Shown here piece after piece: positions 1-9,733 of a stretch of 64,000 nucleotides of DNA. The stretch lies in assembly GCF_007570835.1 (NCBI RefSeq), contig NZ_SUNC01000005.1, positions 124,001 through 188,000 of the forward strand, given 5' to 3'. Below the pieces are notes generated by a model that had not been told where the DNA came from, did no database searches, and worked only from the letters and a program-made list of their open reading frames with translations. Numbering within the stretch: the stretch's first letter is position 1; each line of letters starts with the position of its first letter. The position numbers and the translations under genes were made by a program. The DNA is from Croceicoccus sediminis (lineage in GTDB: Bacteria > Pseudomonadota > Alphaproteobacteria > Sphingomonadales > Sphingomonadaceae).

Positions 1-658
1 GCATGCCGGTGCAGTCGATGAACAGATCGCCGCCAAGCCGCTGATCAGCATCGAGCAGCAGCGCCGCGATATCGCCGTTGTCGGCCCGCTCTACCCCATC
101 GATGCGGGCAGGAACGTGGGTCACGCCTAGCCGCGTGGTCGCATGGCGTTTCAGCAGCGCGACCAGCTTTCCGGCGTCGAGGTGGTAGGCATAGTTGAGC
201 GCACCGGCATATCCCGGCATCGCCTTCTGTCGCGGCGCGAGGTTAGCCGCGCAAACCGCGCCTTGCGGCGAAACGGCATCGGCGAAAATACCGCCCTTCG
301 CGGCCCATGCCGCAACGGCGGCGCGCGGCGTATCGCCCACGGGCGCAGTGAAGGGGTGCAGGTAGCTGTCGCCCGCTGTGCCATCGCGCCAGCCGTCGAA
401 GCGGGAACCCTGCTTGAACGAAGCGTCGGTGGCGACGAGGAATTCCGCTTCATCGATGCCGATGGCGGCCAGGGTGCCGCGCATCGTCGGCCAGGTCCCC
501 TCGCCCACCCCGATGGTCGGGATGTCGGGAGCCTCCACGATGGTGACGCGGATCGGGCGGGACACGTCGCGCGCGGCGCGGGCGGCAATCGTGCAGGCCG
601 CCAGCCATCCGGCGGTTCCGCCGCCGGCGATCACGACATGATCGACTTTGCCCGACAT
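1..658 (-). CDS. Flavin-dependent tryptophan halogenase-like protein (3' part missing)
   Basis: Only the first 219 codons are in the window; the gene runs off the left edge. The protein opens with MSGKVDHVVIAGGGTAGWLA, a beta strand followed by the GxGxxG FAD-binding loop of PrnA/RebH-type halogenases, and then has TIGVGEGTWPT, also typical of that family. The WxWxIP motif that helps define true halogenases would lie further in and cannot be checked. The gene sits 254 bases behind a large TonB-dependent receptor on the same strand. This pairing is common in sphingomonads and Caulobacter, where the substrate is usually unknown and may not be tryptophan. Start ATG at 658. Confidence 0.85.
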   Translation of the reverse strand, partial: MSGKVDHVVIAGGGTAGWLAACTIAARAARDVSRPIRVTIVEAPDIPTIGVGEGTWPTMRGTLAAIGIDEAEFLVATDASFKQGSRFDGWRDGTAGDSYLHPFTAPVGDTPRAAVAAWAAKGGIFADAVSPQGAVCAANLAPRQKAMPGYAGALNYAYHLDAGKLVALLKRHATTRLGVTHVPARIDGVERADNGDIAALLLDADQRLGGDLFIDCTGM

Positions 659-871
659 TGCCTTACGTCCTGCTCTCTCTTCCCACTTTGGCTATTGCCA
701 TACGACGCCGGATTTTCCCGTGCGCCCTGAACGACGAAAGCCGCCCGCGCGCGAGGGAGAATGGCGCGGACGACCTTCGTTCATTGTGCGGCTCTCAATC
801 AAGTCCGGAAACGCAGAGGGGTGCGAACCGGGCCCGATGCAGCGACAGCCGCACCTATCTGGCGAATGGCG

Positions 872-901
872 GCCAGTGCGGGGTCGCTCACCCGCACTGG
901 C
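872..901 (-). terminator. Strong stem-loop between TonB receptor and halogenase gene
   Basis: Bases 872-882 (GCCAGTGCGGG) are perfectly complementary to 891-901, giving an 11-bp stem with an 8-base loop. It starts 12 bases after the receptor stop codon in the transcript. No U-run follows, so it is better read as a 3'-end stabiliser or partial terminator that lowers halogenase expression than as a full intrinsic terminator. Confidence 0.6.
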
Positions 902-912
902 GCTTCGCCGGA

Positions 913-3873
913 TCAGAAGTTCAGGCGAACACCCGCCGCGTAGCGGGCATAGCCCGGTGCCGCGAAGAAGACCGCCTGATCGGCGCGCCGGTGACCCTTG
1001 CGGTCGGCATTCGTGATGTTGATGCCTTCCACGAAAGCCGTAAGACCTTCGCTGAACTCGAAGCTCGCACTGGCATCGAACTGGCCGTAGCTTTCGATGT
1101 AGTACGGATCGGTGTCGTAACCCGCCAGGAAGCCATCGCGCCAGTTGTAGGCAACACGTGCCTGCAGCGGGCCCTTGTCATAGAACAGGACCGCATTGGC
1201 ACTGTCGCTGACGCCGGTGATGGCAAACTGCGTTTCGGTATAGCGCAGCGTATTGTCATAGAACGTGTCGCTGTTGACGATCGTGTAGTTCAGGATCGCA
1301 CCGAAACCGGTATCCCAGAAGTTGTGCTGGATCGCGAATTCCCAGCCGTCGAGCGTTGCCGTCCGGTCGCCGTTGAACGGCTGCGACAGGCGGAAGTTGA
1401 CGGTCGGGTCGCCCGGCTGGCCAAGGATGCCGCCGGTGACGGGATCGATGACATCGGGGTAGTTCGCTGTGACATAGTCCAGCTGTTCGTCGAACGTCGA
1501 ACCTGCGGGAAGAGCGGCTGCCGCTTCTGCGATCAGGTCTCCGCCCTGGCCCTGTGCCGGGTTGGTGAGGCCATAGAGCGGGCCTTCGGTAACGCCGGTG
1601 ACGGGGAAGTTCGACACCTTCTTGCGGAAGTAGCCGACCGACACGTAGCTGGCGGTATCGTAATACCATTCCGCCGATGCATCGATGTTCTTCGACTTGT
1701 ACGGAAGCAGGCCCGGGTTACCGGCCGACGCGGTGGTGCCGCCATCGGGACGGATCGGCGCGGCCAGCGTCAGGCCGCCCTGCAGCAGATCGTAACGCGG
1801 ACGCGTGATCGTGTGGCTGTAGGCCGCACGCAGCTTCACGTTGTCGATCGGCGTCATGTCGAAATCGATCGCCGGCAGCCAGTTGTCGTAGCTGCCCTTC
1901 AGACGGGTGAAGTCGCCATTGTCGCTGTAGTTGATGGCGATTTCGTTCGCGCCGACCCATGCCGTGCTGACCGGCACCGGAACCTGAGCGCGCGAGTTGA
2001 TCGTCGTTTCTTCATACCGCACGCCAAGGCGCAGATGCGCTTCGTCGGCGAGCAGGTCGAAGGTGTGCGTCGACTGGATGAAAGGCGCGAGCGTCTTTTC
2101 GTTGACGGTACGATCGATCGTGTAATTGGCAAGGCAGGTGCCCGGACCGGCGCCCGTTCCGGCGCAAATCCCGATCTGGCTGTCGAGCAGGTCGATGAGA
2201 CCGGCGGTATCGACTTGGAAGTAGCTGGGGATGATCGACGGATCGTTCGCGCCGCTCATGCCCGCAAGATCTTCGGGAAGGTCGTTGATCGTGAACAGGT
2301 CGTCCGGGGTTTCGTCCGCCGAAAGCGTGCCGCCCCAGGTGTCGTTCTGGATGAAGCCGTAGGCAGAACGCACCTTGTTCTCGGTGTAGGTGACGCCGAA
2401 ATCGAGGCTTTCGATGAAGCCCGCGTCGAAATCGTAACCGCCCTTGAGCGAGATTTCGTTGATCCGGTTACGCATGTAGGCGTTGCGGAACGCGTTACCT
2501 GCCGGACGGATGTTCGAGGCGACGATTTCCGAACCCGGATACATGTTGGCCGAAATGACCGGCATGTCCGAGGTGAAATCGATGCCCTGCGATTCCACGC
2601 CGAAGATCGCGGAGCCGACGGCGATGTTGCTGCCGTAGGGCGAAGTCGGCTTGGATTCGGCCGTCGAGTGATGGGCGTCCAGTTCCCAGCGCATGCCGCT
2701 GGGGTGTTCCCATTCGATGTTGCCGCCGATGGAGTGATTGACGCTGCGATTGGCCGCAACCGCGCCGGTGATGGCAAGGTCCTTGCCCGGCCCGAAAGCT
2801 TCGGCATAGAAATTCGGTCCGGCAACCGGGCCGTCGGTCCAGCTGCTGGTGGTGTCGCCGTGGTTGAACCATACGCCGATGGAATTCGTGCGTGCATCGA
2901 TCGTGTTCTGCGAGAACGTGTAGTCGATCGTGGCGTTCAGCTGGTCGCTCGGCGCGACCTGCAGAACGGCCTGGCCGTTGATGCGTTCGCGGTCGATGTC
3001 GGTGAAGTCGTAACCGGCGTTCTGCGGAATCTGGTAGATGTCGGTCGCGTCGGGGCGATTTTCGACATTCGGGCCATAGCCCAGCGAACCCCAGTTGTTC
3101 TCGTCACCGAGATATCCTTCGCGCCAGCCGGCGTTGAACTGCGCCAGGCTCGCCTTGCGGCGCTGATAGGAACCCGACAGCAGGATGCCGAAAGTGTCAT
3201 CGGCGAAAGTGCTGCTGACGATACCCGACAGTTCGGGCGTGATCTTGGTGCCGTCGAAGGTGTGATCCTTCACGGCCTTGGCAGCGACGCTGCCCTGAAG
3301 CCCGGGACGGTCCAGCGGGCGCGGCGTGCGGATGTTGATGACCGAACCGATACCGCCGGTGGGCAGCGAGGCGCGACCCGACTTGTAGACTTCGACCGCG
3401 GCAACGCCTTCGGATGCGAGGTTGGCGAAATCGAAGCTGCGCGATGCCGGCGCTTCACAGCAGCCGCCAAGGCCCGAAGCCGGCATCTGGCGGCCGTTCA
3501 GCAGGACGAGGTTGAAGTCGGGACCGAAGCCGCGAACCGTGACGGTCGAACCTTCACCGCTGTTACGGTCGATCGAAACGCCGGTGATGCGCTGAAGCGA
3601 TTCGGCAAGGTTGGTATCGGGGAACTTGCCGATGTCTTCGGCGCTGATCGCGTCGACAACGCCCTGCGCGTCGCGCTTGATGTCGGCAGCAGCCTGCAGC
3701 GAGGCGCGAATGCCGGTGACGATGATGACGTTTTCCTCATCCTCGCTCACGACGGCCGTCACGTCGCCAGGCATCACATCCTGAGCCATCGCCGCCTGCG
3801 GCGCAGCCGCAATTGCCAGTGCCGAAGCCCCGGTCATGAAGGTAAATGCATTACGCACGCTGCGTTGCGCCAT
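913..3873 (-). CDS. TonB-dependent outer-membrane receptor, large carbohydrate-type family
   Basis: A 986-residue outer-membrane receptor. It has a signal peptide of about 31 residues ending AAMA, then a TonB-box-like stretch (ENVIIVTGIR), a plug domain with DAISAEDIGKFPDTNLAESL and RITGVSIDR, and a long beta-barrel. It ends in an aromatic residue (RLNF), as outer-membrane proteins should. The plug wording is typical of the large TonB receptors (about 900-1000 residues) that abound in Caulobacter, Xanthomonas and sphingomonads and are often tied to sugars. A GGCCEAP loop with paired cysteines lies in the plug. An AGGGAGAG ribosome site precedes the ATG. A tandem operator-like repeat lies about 60 bases upstream. 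The substrate is unknown. A long opposite-strand open frame over the same bases is a codon-bias shadow. Confidence 0.93.
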   Translation of the reverse strand: MAQRSVRNAFTFMTGASALAIAAAPQAAMAQDVMPGDVTAVVSEDEENVIIVTGIRASLQAAADIKRDAQGVVDAISAEDIGKFPDTNLAESLQRITGVSIDRNSGEGSTVTVRGFGPDFNLVLLNGRQMPASGLGGCCEAPASRSFDFANLASEGVAAVEVYKSGRASLPTGGIGSVINIRTPRPLDRPGLQGSVAAKAVKDHTFDGTKITPELSGIVSSTFADDTFGILLSGSYQRRKASLAQFNAGWREGYLGDENNWGSLGYGPNVENRPDATDIYQIPQNAGYDFTDIDRERINGQAVLQVAPSDQLNATIDYTFSQNTIDARTNSIGVWFNHGDTTSSWTDGPVAGPNFYAEAFGPGKDLAITGAVAANRSVNHSIGGNIEWEHPSGMRWELDAHHSTAESKPTSPYGSNIAVGSAIFGVESQGIDFTSDMPVISANMYPGSEIVASNIRPAGNAFRNAYMRNRINEISLKGGYDFDAGFIESLDFGVTYTENKVRSAYGFIQNDTWGGTLSADETPDDLFTINDLPEDLAGMSGANDPSIIPSYFQVDTAGLIDLLDSQIGICAGTGAGPGTCLANYTIDRTVNEKTLAPFIQSTHTFDLLADEAHLRLGVRYEETTINSRAQVPVPVSTAWVGANEIAINYSDNGDFTRLKGSYDNWLPAIDFDMTPIDNVKLRAAYSHTITRPRYDLLQGGLTLAAPIRPDGGTTASAGNPGLLPYKSKNIDASAEWYYDTASYVSVGYFRKKVSNFPVTGVTEGPLYGLTNPAQGQGGDLIAEAAAALPAGSTFDEQLDYVTANYPDVIDPVTGGILGQPGDPTVNFRLSQPFNGDRTATLDGWEFAIQHNFWDTGFGAILNYTIVNSDTFYDNTLRYTETQFAITGVSDSANAVLFYDKGPLQARVAYNWRDGFLAGYDTDPYYIESYGQFDASASFEFSEGLTAFVEGINITNADRKGHRRADQAVFFAAPGYARYAAGVRLNF

Positions 3874-3931
3874 CAGTCCTCTCCCTTGGCCGGCGAATCG
3901 GTAGACTCCGAATTCGTCCGGTGAAATGCGT

Positions 3932-3955
3932 TGTGAACGTTCATGTGAACGTTAT
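3932..3955 (-). promoter_or_regulatory. Tandem LacI-like operator upstream of TonB receptor
   Basis: Two adjacent 12-bp units, TGTGAACGTTCA (3932-3943) and TGTGAACGTTAT (3944-3955), match at 10 of 12 positions. The first contains the perfect palindrome TGAACGTTCA with a central CG, as in LacI-family operators. Across the pair, 3936-3943 and 3946-3953 also form an 8-bp inverted repeat. The element lies 59-82 bases before the receptor ATG. LacI-type control is an inference, because no LacI gene is in the window. Confidence 0.55.
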
Positions 3956-4019
3956 CAAACGGCATGTCAACAGGGTCTGGTTTCACCCGCAACCTAGTTA
4001 CGGTGATGTGGCAAACGTG

Positions 4020-5939
4020 TCACTCTTCCTTTGGTTCGATCCTCACCAACAGCGCTTCGACTTCGACCTGGCCGCCCACTACAGCAGCCAGATCGGCGAC
4101 CGTTCCGTCGAACGGCGCGGTCAGCGCATGTTCCATCTTCATCGCTTCCAGCACCATCAGGCGCTGGCCTTCCTGCACCTCGTCGCCCTCGGCAACGTCA
4201 AGCGCGATGACCTTGCCCGGCATCGGCGCGACGATATCGCCGTCATGCGCCGCACCGCTGCCCGATCCGCGCACTACGGTGTCGAAGCCGTAACCCATGC
4301 CGTCGGCAAAGACGACGACGTGATCACCATCGGCATAGCCGGTGACGAGCGTATCGTCGGTGGAGAAGAAGTCAGGCATCATTTCGCCCACGGCGGTGCT
4401 GTCCGCCTCTGCCTCGGCCATGTCGACCAGGCGCCCTTCCCCGCGATGCGAGAGCCAGACGGTGCGGCGCACCGGCGCGTTGAGGCGGAAACCGGCAAGG
4501 CCTGCACCCGTTTCGGCTGGCGCATCGCCATAGGCAATCCGCGCCGCCACGTTCCAGACCATGTCGTCGGCCACGCCGTCGGGCACCAGATCGTCGCCGT
4601 GCCGTTCGATGAAGCCGGTATCCAGCACGCCGTCGCGGAAATCGTCAGCGTCGAGCGCGCGGACAAGGAAGCCCGCGTTGGTGCGCACCGGCCAGACTTC
4701 CGTGTCGGCAAGCGAGGCAACGAGATCGTCGATCGCGCTGTCCCGGTCCTCGGCATGGCAGACGACCTTGGCGATCATAGGGTCGTAGAAGGGCGAGACC
4801 TGCCCACCTTCCTCGACCCCGGTTTCGATGCGGGTGGCAAGGCCGAATGACAAGTGATCCAGCCGCCCGGTGCTGGGCAGGAAGCCGCTGGCCGGGTCCT
4901 CGGCATAGAGCCGCGCCTCGATCGCGTGGCCGTGGATCGAAAGTTCGTCCTGACGCATCGGGATCGGTTCGCCGCTCGCCACGCGAAGCTGCCATTCGAC
5001 CAGGTCAACGCCGGTGATTTCCTCGGTCACCGGATGTTCGACCTGCAGGCGGGTGTTCATTTCCATGAACCAGGTCCGGTCACCGCGAAGCCCTTCGCTG
5101 GCATCGGCAATGAATTCGATCGTGCCCGCGCCTTCGTAGTTCACGGCCTGCGCGGCCTTGACTGCGGCGGCGCAGATCGCATCGCGCGTTTCGGCGTCCA
5201 TGCCGGGCGCGGGCGCTTCCTCGATCACCTTCTGGTGGCGGCGCTGAAGCGAGCAGTCCCGTTCGAACAGGTGGACGACGTTGCCGTGGCTGTCACCGAA
5301 GACCTGCACCTCGATATGGCGGGGCGACAGGATGAACTTCTCGATCAGGACGACGTCGTTGCCGAAGCTTGCCTGCGCCTCGCGGCGGCAGGACTGGAGT
5401 GCGGCCAGGAAGTCGCCCTCGGCATCGACCTTGCGCATGCCCTTGCCGCCGCCACCGGCGACCGCCTTGATGAGCACGGGATAGCCGATGGCATCGGCCT
5501 CTGCCTTCAGACGCTCGTCCGACTGGTCGTCGCCCATGTAACCGGGCGTGACCGGAACGCCGGCCTCGGCCATCAGCGCCTTGGCCGCGTCCTTCAGGCC
5601 CATGGCATTGATGCTGGCAGGCTTGGGACCGACCCAAACCAGCCCGGCATCGATCACGGCCTGCGCAAAGGCGGCGTTTTCAGACAGGAAGCCGTATCCG
5701 GGGTGGATCGCCTCTGCCCCGGTGTCCTTGGCAGCGGCGATGATGCGATCGCCGATCAGATAGCTTTCGGCAGCAGGCGACGGACCGATATGCACCGCCT
5801 CGTCCGCCATACGAACGTGCAGCGACTTGGCGTCGGCGTCGGAATGGACCGCGACCGTGCGAATGCCCATGGCGCGCGCAGTGCGGATGATCCGGCATGC
5901 GATTTCGCCGCGATTGGCGATGAGAAGGGATTTGATCAT
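4020..5939 (-). CDS. mccA: Methylcrotonyl-CoA carboxylase biotin-carrying (alpha) subunit
   Basis: A 639-residue subunit that carboxylates biotin with ATP and bicarbonate for conversion of 3-methylcrotonyl-CoA to 3-methylglutaconyl-CoA in leucine breakdown. It starts MIKSLLIANRGEIACRI, the usual start of biotin carboxylases. The ATP-grasp region includes IKAVAGGGGKGMR and the later HIEVQVFGD and EMNTRLQVEHPVTE. The C-terminal biotinyl domain carries EAMKMEH with the biotinylated lysine near residue 601. An alternative ATG two codons upstream (5945) overlaps the mccB stop as TAATG. The protein could in principle serve another acyl-CoA, but the neighbouring isovaleryl-CoA dehydrogenase makes the leucine role likely. 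It is the last gene of ivd-mccB-mccA. Confidence 0.92.
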   Translation of the reverse strand: MIKSLLIANRGEIACRIIRTARAMGIRTVAVHSDADAKSLHVRMADEAVHIGPSPAAESYLIGDRIIAAAKDTGAEAIHPGYGFLSENAAFAQAVIDAGLVWVGPKPASINAMGLKDAAKALMAEAGVPVTPGYMGDDQSDERLKAEADAIGYPVLIKAVAGGGGKGMRKVDAEGDFLAALQSCRREAQASFGNDVVLIEKFILSPRHIEVQVFGDSHGNVVHLFERDCSLQRRHQKVIEEAPAPGMDAETRDAICAAAVKAAQAVNYEGAGTIEFIADASEGLRGDRTWFMEMNTRLQVEHPVTEEITGVDLVEWQLRVASGEPIPMRQDELSIHGHAIEARLYAEDPASGFLPSTGRLDHLSFGLATRIETGVEEGGQVSPFYDPMIAKVVCHAEDRDSAIDDLVASLADTEVWPVRTNAGFLVRALDADDFRDGVLDTGFIERHGDDLVPDGVADDMVWNVAARIAYGDAPAETGAGLAGFRLNAPVRRTVWLSHRGEGRLVDMAEAEADSTAVGEMMPDFFSTDDTLVTGYADGDHVVVFADGMGYGFDTVVRGSGSGAAHDGDIVAPMPGKVIALDVAEGDEVQEGQRLMVLEAMKMEHALTAPFDGTVADLAAVVGGQVEVEALLVRIEPKEE

Positions 5940-5944
5940 GGGCA

Positions 5945-7546
5945 TTACATCCTGAACACGCCAAAGGGCGCGCGGTCGGGGATCGGGGCTTCGAGCGTTG
6001 CGGCAAAGGCAAGGCCCAGCACGTCGCGGGTCTGCGCCGGATCGATCACACCGTCGTCCCACATGCGCGCGGTGGCGTAGTAGGGGTTGCCCTCGTCCTC
6101 GTACTTCTGGCGGATCGGGGCCTTGAACTCTTCGGCCTCGTCCGCGCTCCACTTGTCGGCATTGCGGTGGACGGTGGCGAGCACGCTGGCCGCCTGCTCG
6201 CCGCCCATGACCGAGATACGGCTGTTGGGCCACGAAAACAGGAACCGCGGCTGATAGGCGCGCCCCGCCATGCCGTAGTTGCCCGCACCGAAGCTGCCGC
6301 CGATCAGGATAGTGATCTTGGGCACCTGAGCCGTCGCCACCGCCGTCACCAGCTTCGCGCCGTGCTTGGCGATTCCCTCGGCCTCGTACTTGCCGCCGAC
6401 CATGAAGCCGGAAATGTTCTGCAGGAACAGGAGCGGGATGCCCCGCTGGCACGCCAGTTCGATGAAGTGCGCCCCCTTCTGCGCGCTTTCGGAGAACAGC
6501 ACGCCGTTGTTGGCCAGGATCGCGACCGGCATCCCGTGGATATGCGCGAACCCGGTGACGAGCGTGTTGCCGTAAAGCGGCTTGAACTCGTGAAATTCGG
6601 ATGCATCGACAATGCGGGCGATGACTTCGTGCACGTCATAGGGCGCGCGCACGTCATCGGGGATCACGGCGTAAAGCTCGTCTGCGTCGTACTTCGGCGG
6701 CACGGCAGCTTGCAGGTCCAGCTTCGCGCCTTCGTTCAGGCCAAGGTGGCTGACGATGTCACGCACGATGGCCAGTGCGTGTTCGTCGTTTTCGGCGAGG
6801 TGATCGGCAACGCCCGACTTGCGCGTGTGCAGGTCGCCGCCGCCAAGATCCTCGGCAGTGATTTCCTCGCCCGTCGCGGCTTTGACCAGCGGGGGCCCGG
6901 CCAGGAAGATCGTGCCCTGTTCGCGCACGATCACGGTCTCGTCGCTCATAGCCGGAACGTATGCGCCGCCCGCGGTGCAGCTACCCATGACGCAGGCGAT
7001 CTGGGGAATACCCATCCCGCTCATCCGCGCCTGATTATAGAAGATGCGGCCGAAATGATCGCGGTCGGGAAAAACCTCTGCCTGATAGGGCAGGTTCGCG
7101 CCGCCGCTGTCGACGAGGTAGATGCACGGCAGGCGGTTTTCCTCGGCGATCTCCTGCGCGCGAAGATGCTTCTTCACGGTCATCGGGTAGTACGACCCGC
7201 CCTTCACGGTGGGATCGTTGGCGATGATCATGCACTGACGGCCCGACACGACGCCGATACCGGCGATCATGCTGGCTCCGTGCACATCGCCGCCATACAT
7301 CCCGTTGGCGGCCAGTTGTCCGACTTCAAGGAAAGGCGCTCCGGGATCGAGCAGGCGTTCGACACGGTCACGGGCCAGCAGCTTGCCGCGCGAGACATGG
7401 CGTTCGCGGTGCCGCTCGGCCCCGCCCAGCGACGCTTCCGCCACCTTGGCGCGAAGCTCTTCGGCCAAGGCCTGATTGTGCTTGGCTCGCGTCTGCGCAT
7501 CGGGCGAGGACACGTCGAGCTTGGAGCTGAGAACGGGCGCGCTCAT
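5945..7546 (-). CDS. mccB: Methylcrotonyl-CoA carboxylase carboxyltransferase (beta) subunit
   Basis: A 533-residue carboxyltransferase that moves CO2 from biotin to 3-methylcrotonyl-CoA. It shows the two crotonase-like halves of the family: [16 protein letters not shown] and [13 protein letters not shown] in the first, and [20 protein letters not shown] with [20 protein letters not shown] in the second. Both wordings are those of the methylcrotonyl-specific members rather than propionyl-CoA carboxylase. The ATG overlaps the ivd stop codon as ATGA, so translation is probably coupled. An upstream in-frame extension of 34 codons was not used, because it lies inside ivd and has no family similarity. 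Confidence 0.94.
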   Translation of the reverse strand: MSAPVLSSKLDVSSPDAQTRAKHNQALAEELRAKVAEASLGGAERHRERHVSRGKLLARDRVERLLDPGAPFLEVGQLAANGMYGGDVHGASMIAGIGVVSGRQCMIIANDPTVKGGSYYPMTVKKHLRAQEIAEENRLPCIYLVDSGGANLPYQAEVFPDRDHFGRIFYNQARMSGMGIPQIACVMGSCTAGGAYVPAMSDETVIVREQGTIFLAGPPLVKAATGEEITAEDLGGGDLHTRKSGVADHLAENDEHALAIVRDIVSHLGLNEGAKLDLQAAVPPKYDADELYAVIPDDVRAPYDVHEVIARIVDASEFHEFKPLYGNTLVTGFAHIHGMPVAILANNGVLFSESAQKGAHFIELACQRGIPLLFLQNISGFMVGGKYEAEGIAKHGAKLVTAVATAQVPKITILIGGSFGAGNYGMAGRAYQPRFLFSWPNSRISVMGGEQAASVLATVHRNADKWSADEAEEFKAPIRQKYEDEGNPYYATARMWDDGVIDPAQTRDVLGLAFAATLEAPIPDRAPFGVFRM

Positions 7547-8706
7547 CCTTTCATCAACTCCCGTCCAATCAGCATCCGCCTGATCTCGTTCGTCCCGGCC
7601 CCGATATCGAGCAGCTTGGCATCGCGCAGGAAACGCTCGACCGGCCAATCGGTGGTGTAGCCCGCACCGCCCAGTGCCTGAACCGCCTCACCCGCAGCGC
7701 GGAAGGCGTTTTCGGACGCCAGCAGGATCGCGCCCGCCGCGTCGAAACGGGTGGTCTGGCCCGCATCGCATGCCTTGGCCACGGCATAGGAATAGGCCCG
7801 CGCCGACTGAAGACCGACGTACATGTCGGCGATCTTGGCCTGCATCAGCTGGAACTCGCCAATCGGGCGACCGAACTGCTTGCGTTCGCGGACATAGGGA
7901 ATGACGACGTCCAGGCAGGCCTGGATGATGCCAAGCTGCACGCCCGACAGGACCACGCGTTCGTAGTCCAGCCCGCTCATCAGGACCTTTGCGCCTTCGC
8001 CGACACCGGCCATGACGTTTTCGTCCGGCACGAAACAGTCGTCGAAGACCAGCTCTGACGTGGGCGATCCGCGCATGCCCATCTTCTCGATCTTCTGACC
8101 GATGGAGAACCCTTCGAAGTCCTTCTCGATCAGGAACGTGGTGATGCCGCGCGGGCCGGCATCGGGATCGGTCTTGCCGTAAACGACCAGCGTATCGGCA
8201 TAAGGGGCGTTGGTGATCCAGAACTTCGTGCCGTTCAGCACCCAGCCGCCGTCGGCTTTGGTGGCGCGCATCTTCATCGACACGACGTCCGACCCGGCGC
8301 CAGCCTCGCTCATGGCAAGGCTGCCGACGTGTTCGCCGCTGACGAGCTTGGGCAGGAATTTCGCCTTCTGCGCGTCGCTACCCCAACGGGCGATCTGGTT
8401 GACGCACAAGTTGGAATGCGCGCCATAGGACAGGCCGAGCGAGGCGCTGGCGCGAGAGACTTCCTCGACCGCGATCAGGTGATCGAGATAGCCGAGATCA
8501 AGCCCGCCGTACTGTTCCGACACGGTCACGCCGTGCAGGCCAAGCTCGCCCATCTGCTGCCACAGTTCGTCACGGGGGAACCAGTCTTCGCGGTCGATGC
8601 GTTCGGCCAGCGGCATGATCTGTTCGTCGGCAAACCGCGCGACGGTATCGCGGATCATGGTCGCGCTTTCGCCCAGCGCGAAATCGAATTCGGGAGTTGC
8701 TCGCAT
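7543..8706 (-). CDS. ivd: Isovaleryl-CoA dehydrogenase
   Basis: A 387-residue FAD-dependent acyl-CoA dehydrogenase that oxidises isovaleryl-CoA to 3-methylcrotonyl-CoA. Family features are [17 protein letters not shown], the [14 protein letters not shown] stretch and the C-terminal [15 protein letters not shown]. The catalytic glutamate lies in [10 protein letters not shown] (E249), the place used by isovaleryl-CoA and long-chain enzymes, not the later place used by medium- and short-chain enzymes. I chose ATG 8706 (MRATPEFDF), with AGGA just upstream, over an in-frame TTG at 8724. It is the first gene of the leucine operon, about 90 bases behind a strong LysR-type palindrome. Confidence 0.94.
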   Translation of the reverse strand: MRATPEFDFALGESATMIRDTVARFADEQIMPLAERIDREDWFPRDELWQQMGELGLHGVTVSEQYGGLDLGYLDHLIAVEEVSRASASLGLSYGAHSNLCVNQIARWGSDAQKAKFLPKLVSGEHVGSLAMSEAGAGSDVVSMKMRATKADGGWVLNGTKFWITNAPYADTLVVYGKTDPDAGPRGITTFLIEKDFEGFSIGQKIEKMGMRGSPTSELVFDDCFVPDENVMAGVGEGAKVLMSGLDYERVVLSGVQLGIIQACLDVVIPYVRERKQFGRPIGEFQLMQAKIADMYVGLQSARAYSYAVAKACDAGQTTRFDAAGAILLASENAFRAAGEAVQALGGAGYTTDWPVERFLRDAKLLDIGAGTNEIRRMLIGRELMKG

Positions 8707-8794
8707 GAAATCCTGCCCAGGCAATTGTTCTTGTCTGCCCCCTGTCTACCGGACCGGCAGGCGGGAGAGAAATTGGAAGTCGGGGCACCTTGTC

Positions 8795-8809
8795 ATAGAT
8801 AAAATCTAT
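8795..8809 (-). promoter_or_regulatory. LysR-type operator/promoter of the ivd-mccB-mccA operon
   Basis: ATAGAT (8795-8800) and ATCTAT (8804-8809) form a perfect inverted repeat around AAA, giving ATAG-N7-CTAT, a T-N11-A LysR-type box. AAGTCGGGG lies at 8777-8785, nine bases away, and GATGCGCC follows on the other side. The same arrangement recurs at 43401-43442 in front of maoC-citE. The box ends 88 bases before the ivd start codon. Confidence 0.7.
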
Positions 8810-8827
8810 GGATGCGCCTTCCCCTGA

Positions 8828-9700
8828 TCAACGAGCCTTCGGGGCAAAGCGTTCCGCGATATCGGCCGCGACCGCGCGGCAGGCTGCGGCACGGTCTTCG
8901 GTCATCCACGCCGGATCGGCGCGCAGGCCCAAGGTGCGAGCATAATCATAGCCCTCGATCGCAACAGCTTCGATCCCGTCGCGATGGTGTGACAGCGGCG
9001 CGGTGGTGATGCCAAGGCCCGCCGCGACCATCGCCATGCAACGCTCCTCGCTCTCGCTACGCAGCGAAAAACGCGGGCGCACCTGAAGGCGAGTAAAGAA
9101 GGTGCTGGTCCGGTCGAGCATTTCGCAAGACCGCCGCGCCACCATGATTTCGGACGCCAGCGTTTCGGGCTCCACGCGGGTTTCACCGGCCAGCCGGTGC
9201 CCGGACGGCACGAACAGGACATAAGGCTCGTCCAGCAGCGGGATCGCGCCTTCGTCATCGTCGCGCAGCAGGCCCAGCATCAGGTCGATCCGCCCGCTGG
9301 CCAGCGATGCGCGCAGTTCGGAATCGGTGCCTTCGACCAGCTCGATGGAAAACGCATTACCAAGACCCGCCAGCACCGCTTCCAGCAGCGGCGCGGCGAC
9401 CGAACGGATCACGCCCAGCTTCAACGCGGGCCAGTCGCCTTCTGCCGCCGCGCCGAAACCGTCGACGGCCCGGAAATTACGGTCCAGCTCGCGCGCCAGC
9501 GGCAGGAAACGCCCGCCCGCTTCGGTCAGGCGCACGTGACGCCGATCGCGCACGAAAAGCCGCGATCCGACCATGCGTTCAAGGTCGGCAATGCCCGCCG
9601 AAAGCGTCGGTTGAGTCACGCGGATGCGCCCCGCTGCCTGCGTGAAGCTGCCGGTTTCGACGACGGCGAGGAACTGGCGGATATGCGAACGCTTGATCAT
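8828..9700 (-). CDS. LysR-family transcriptional regulator, probable leucine-catabolism regulator
   Basis: A 290-residue LysR regulator. The N-terminal winged helix-turn-helix reads [20 protein letters not shown], then [21 protein letters not shown], followed by a substrate-binding effector domain from about residue 90. It lies directly upstream of the ivd operon on the same strand, with the ivd operator (8795-8809) between them. A palindrome with the same ATAG-N7-CTAT frame overlaps its own start codon (9699-9713). That placement suggests it controls itself and the leucine genes; the effector could be an acyl-CoA or organic acid. It follows the oxoprolinase gene by 33 bases, so it may also be read from that transcript. 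Confidence 0.9.
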   Translation of the reverse strand: MIKRSHIRQFLAVVETGSFTQAAGRIRVTQPTLSAGIADLERMVGSRLFVRDRRHVRLTEAGGRFLPLARELDRNFRAVDGFGAAAEGDWPALKLGVIRSVAAPLLEAVLAGLGNAFSIELVEGTDSELRASLASGRIDLMLGLLRDDDEGAIPLLDEPYVLFVPSGHRLAGETRVEPETLASEIMVARRSCEMLDRTSTFFTRLQVRPRFSLRSESEERCMAMVAAGLGITTAPLSHHRDGIEAVAIEGYDYARTLGLRADPAWMTEDRAAACRAVAADIAERFAPKAR

Positions 9701-9713
9701 AGGAAAAACCTAT
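9699..9713 (-). promoter_or_regulatory. LysR-type palindrome over the start codon of the LysR gene
   Basis: Read in the direction of the gene, ATAGG (9713-9709) and CCTAT (9703-9699) flank five T residues: ATAG-N7-CTAT, the same frame as the boxes at 8795-8809 and 43420-43434. The palindrome overlaps the first two bases of the ATG (9700-9698), a position suited to autorepression. Confidence 0.5.
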
Positions 9714-9733
9714 AGCGCAAATTCACGCATCCA

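Noticed and set aside
658-3924. Open frame of 1088 codons on the plus strand opposite the TonB receptor
   Set aside because: It mirrors the receptor codons, has no family motif or signal, and its open state follows from G+C-rich codon bias.
4854-6080. Plus-strand frames opposite mccA and mccB
   Set aside because: No recognisable domain; the minus-strand genes have clear carboxylase motifs.
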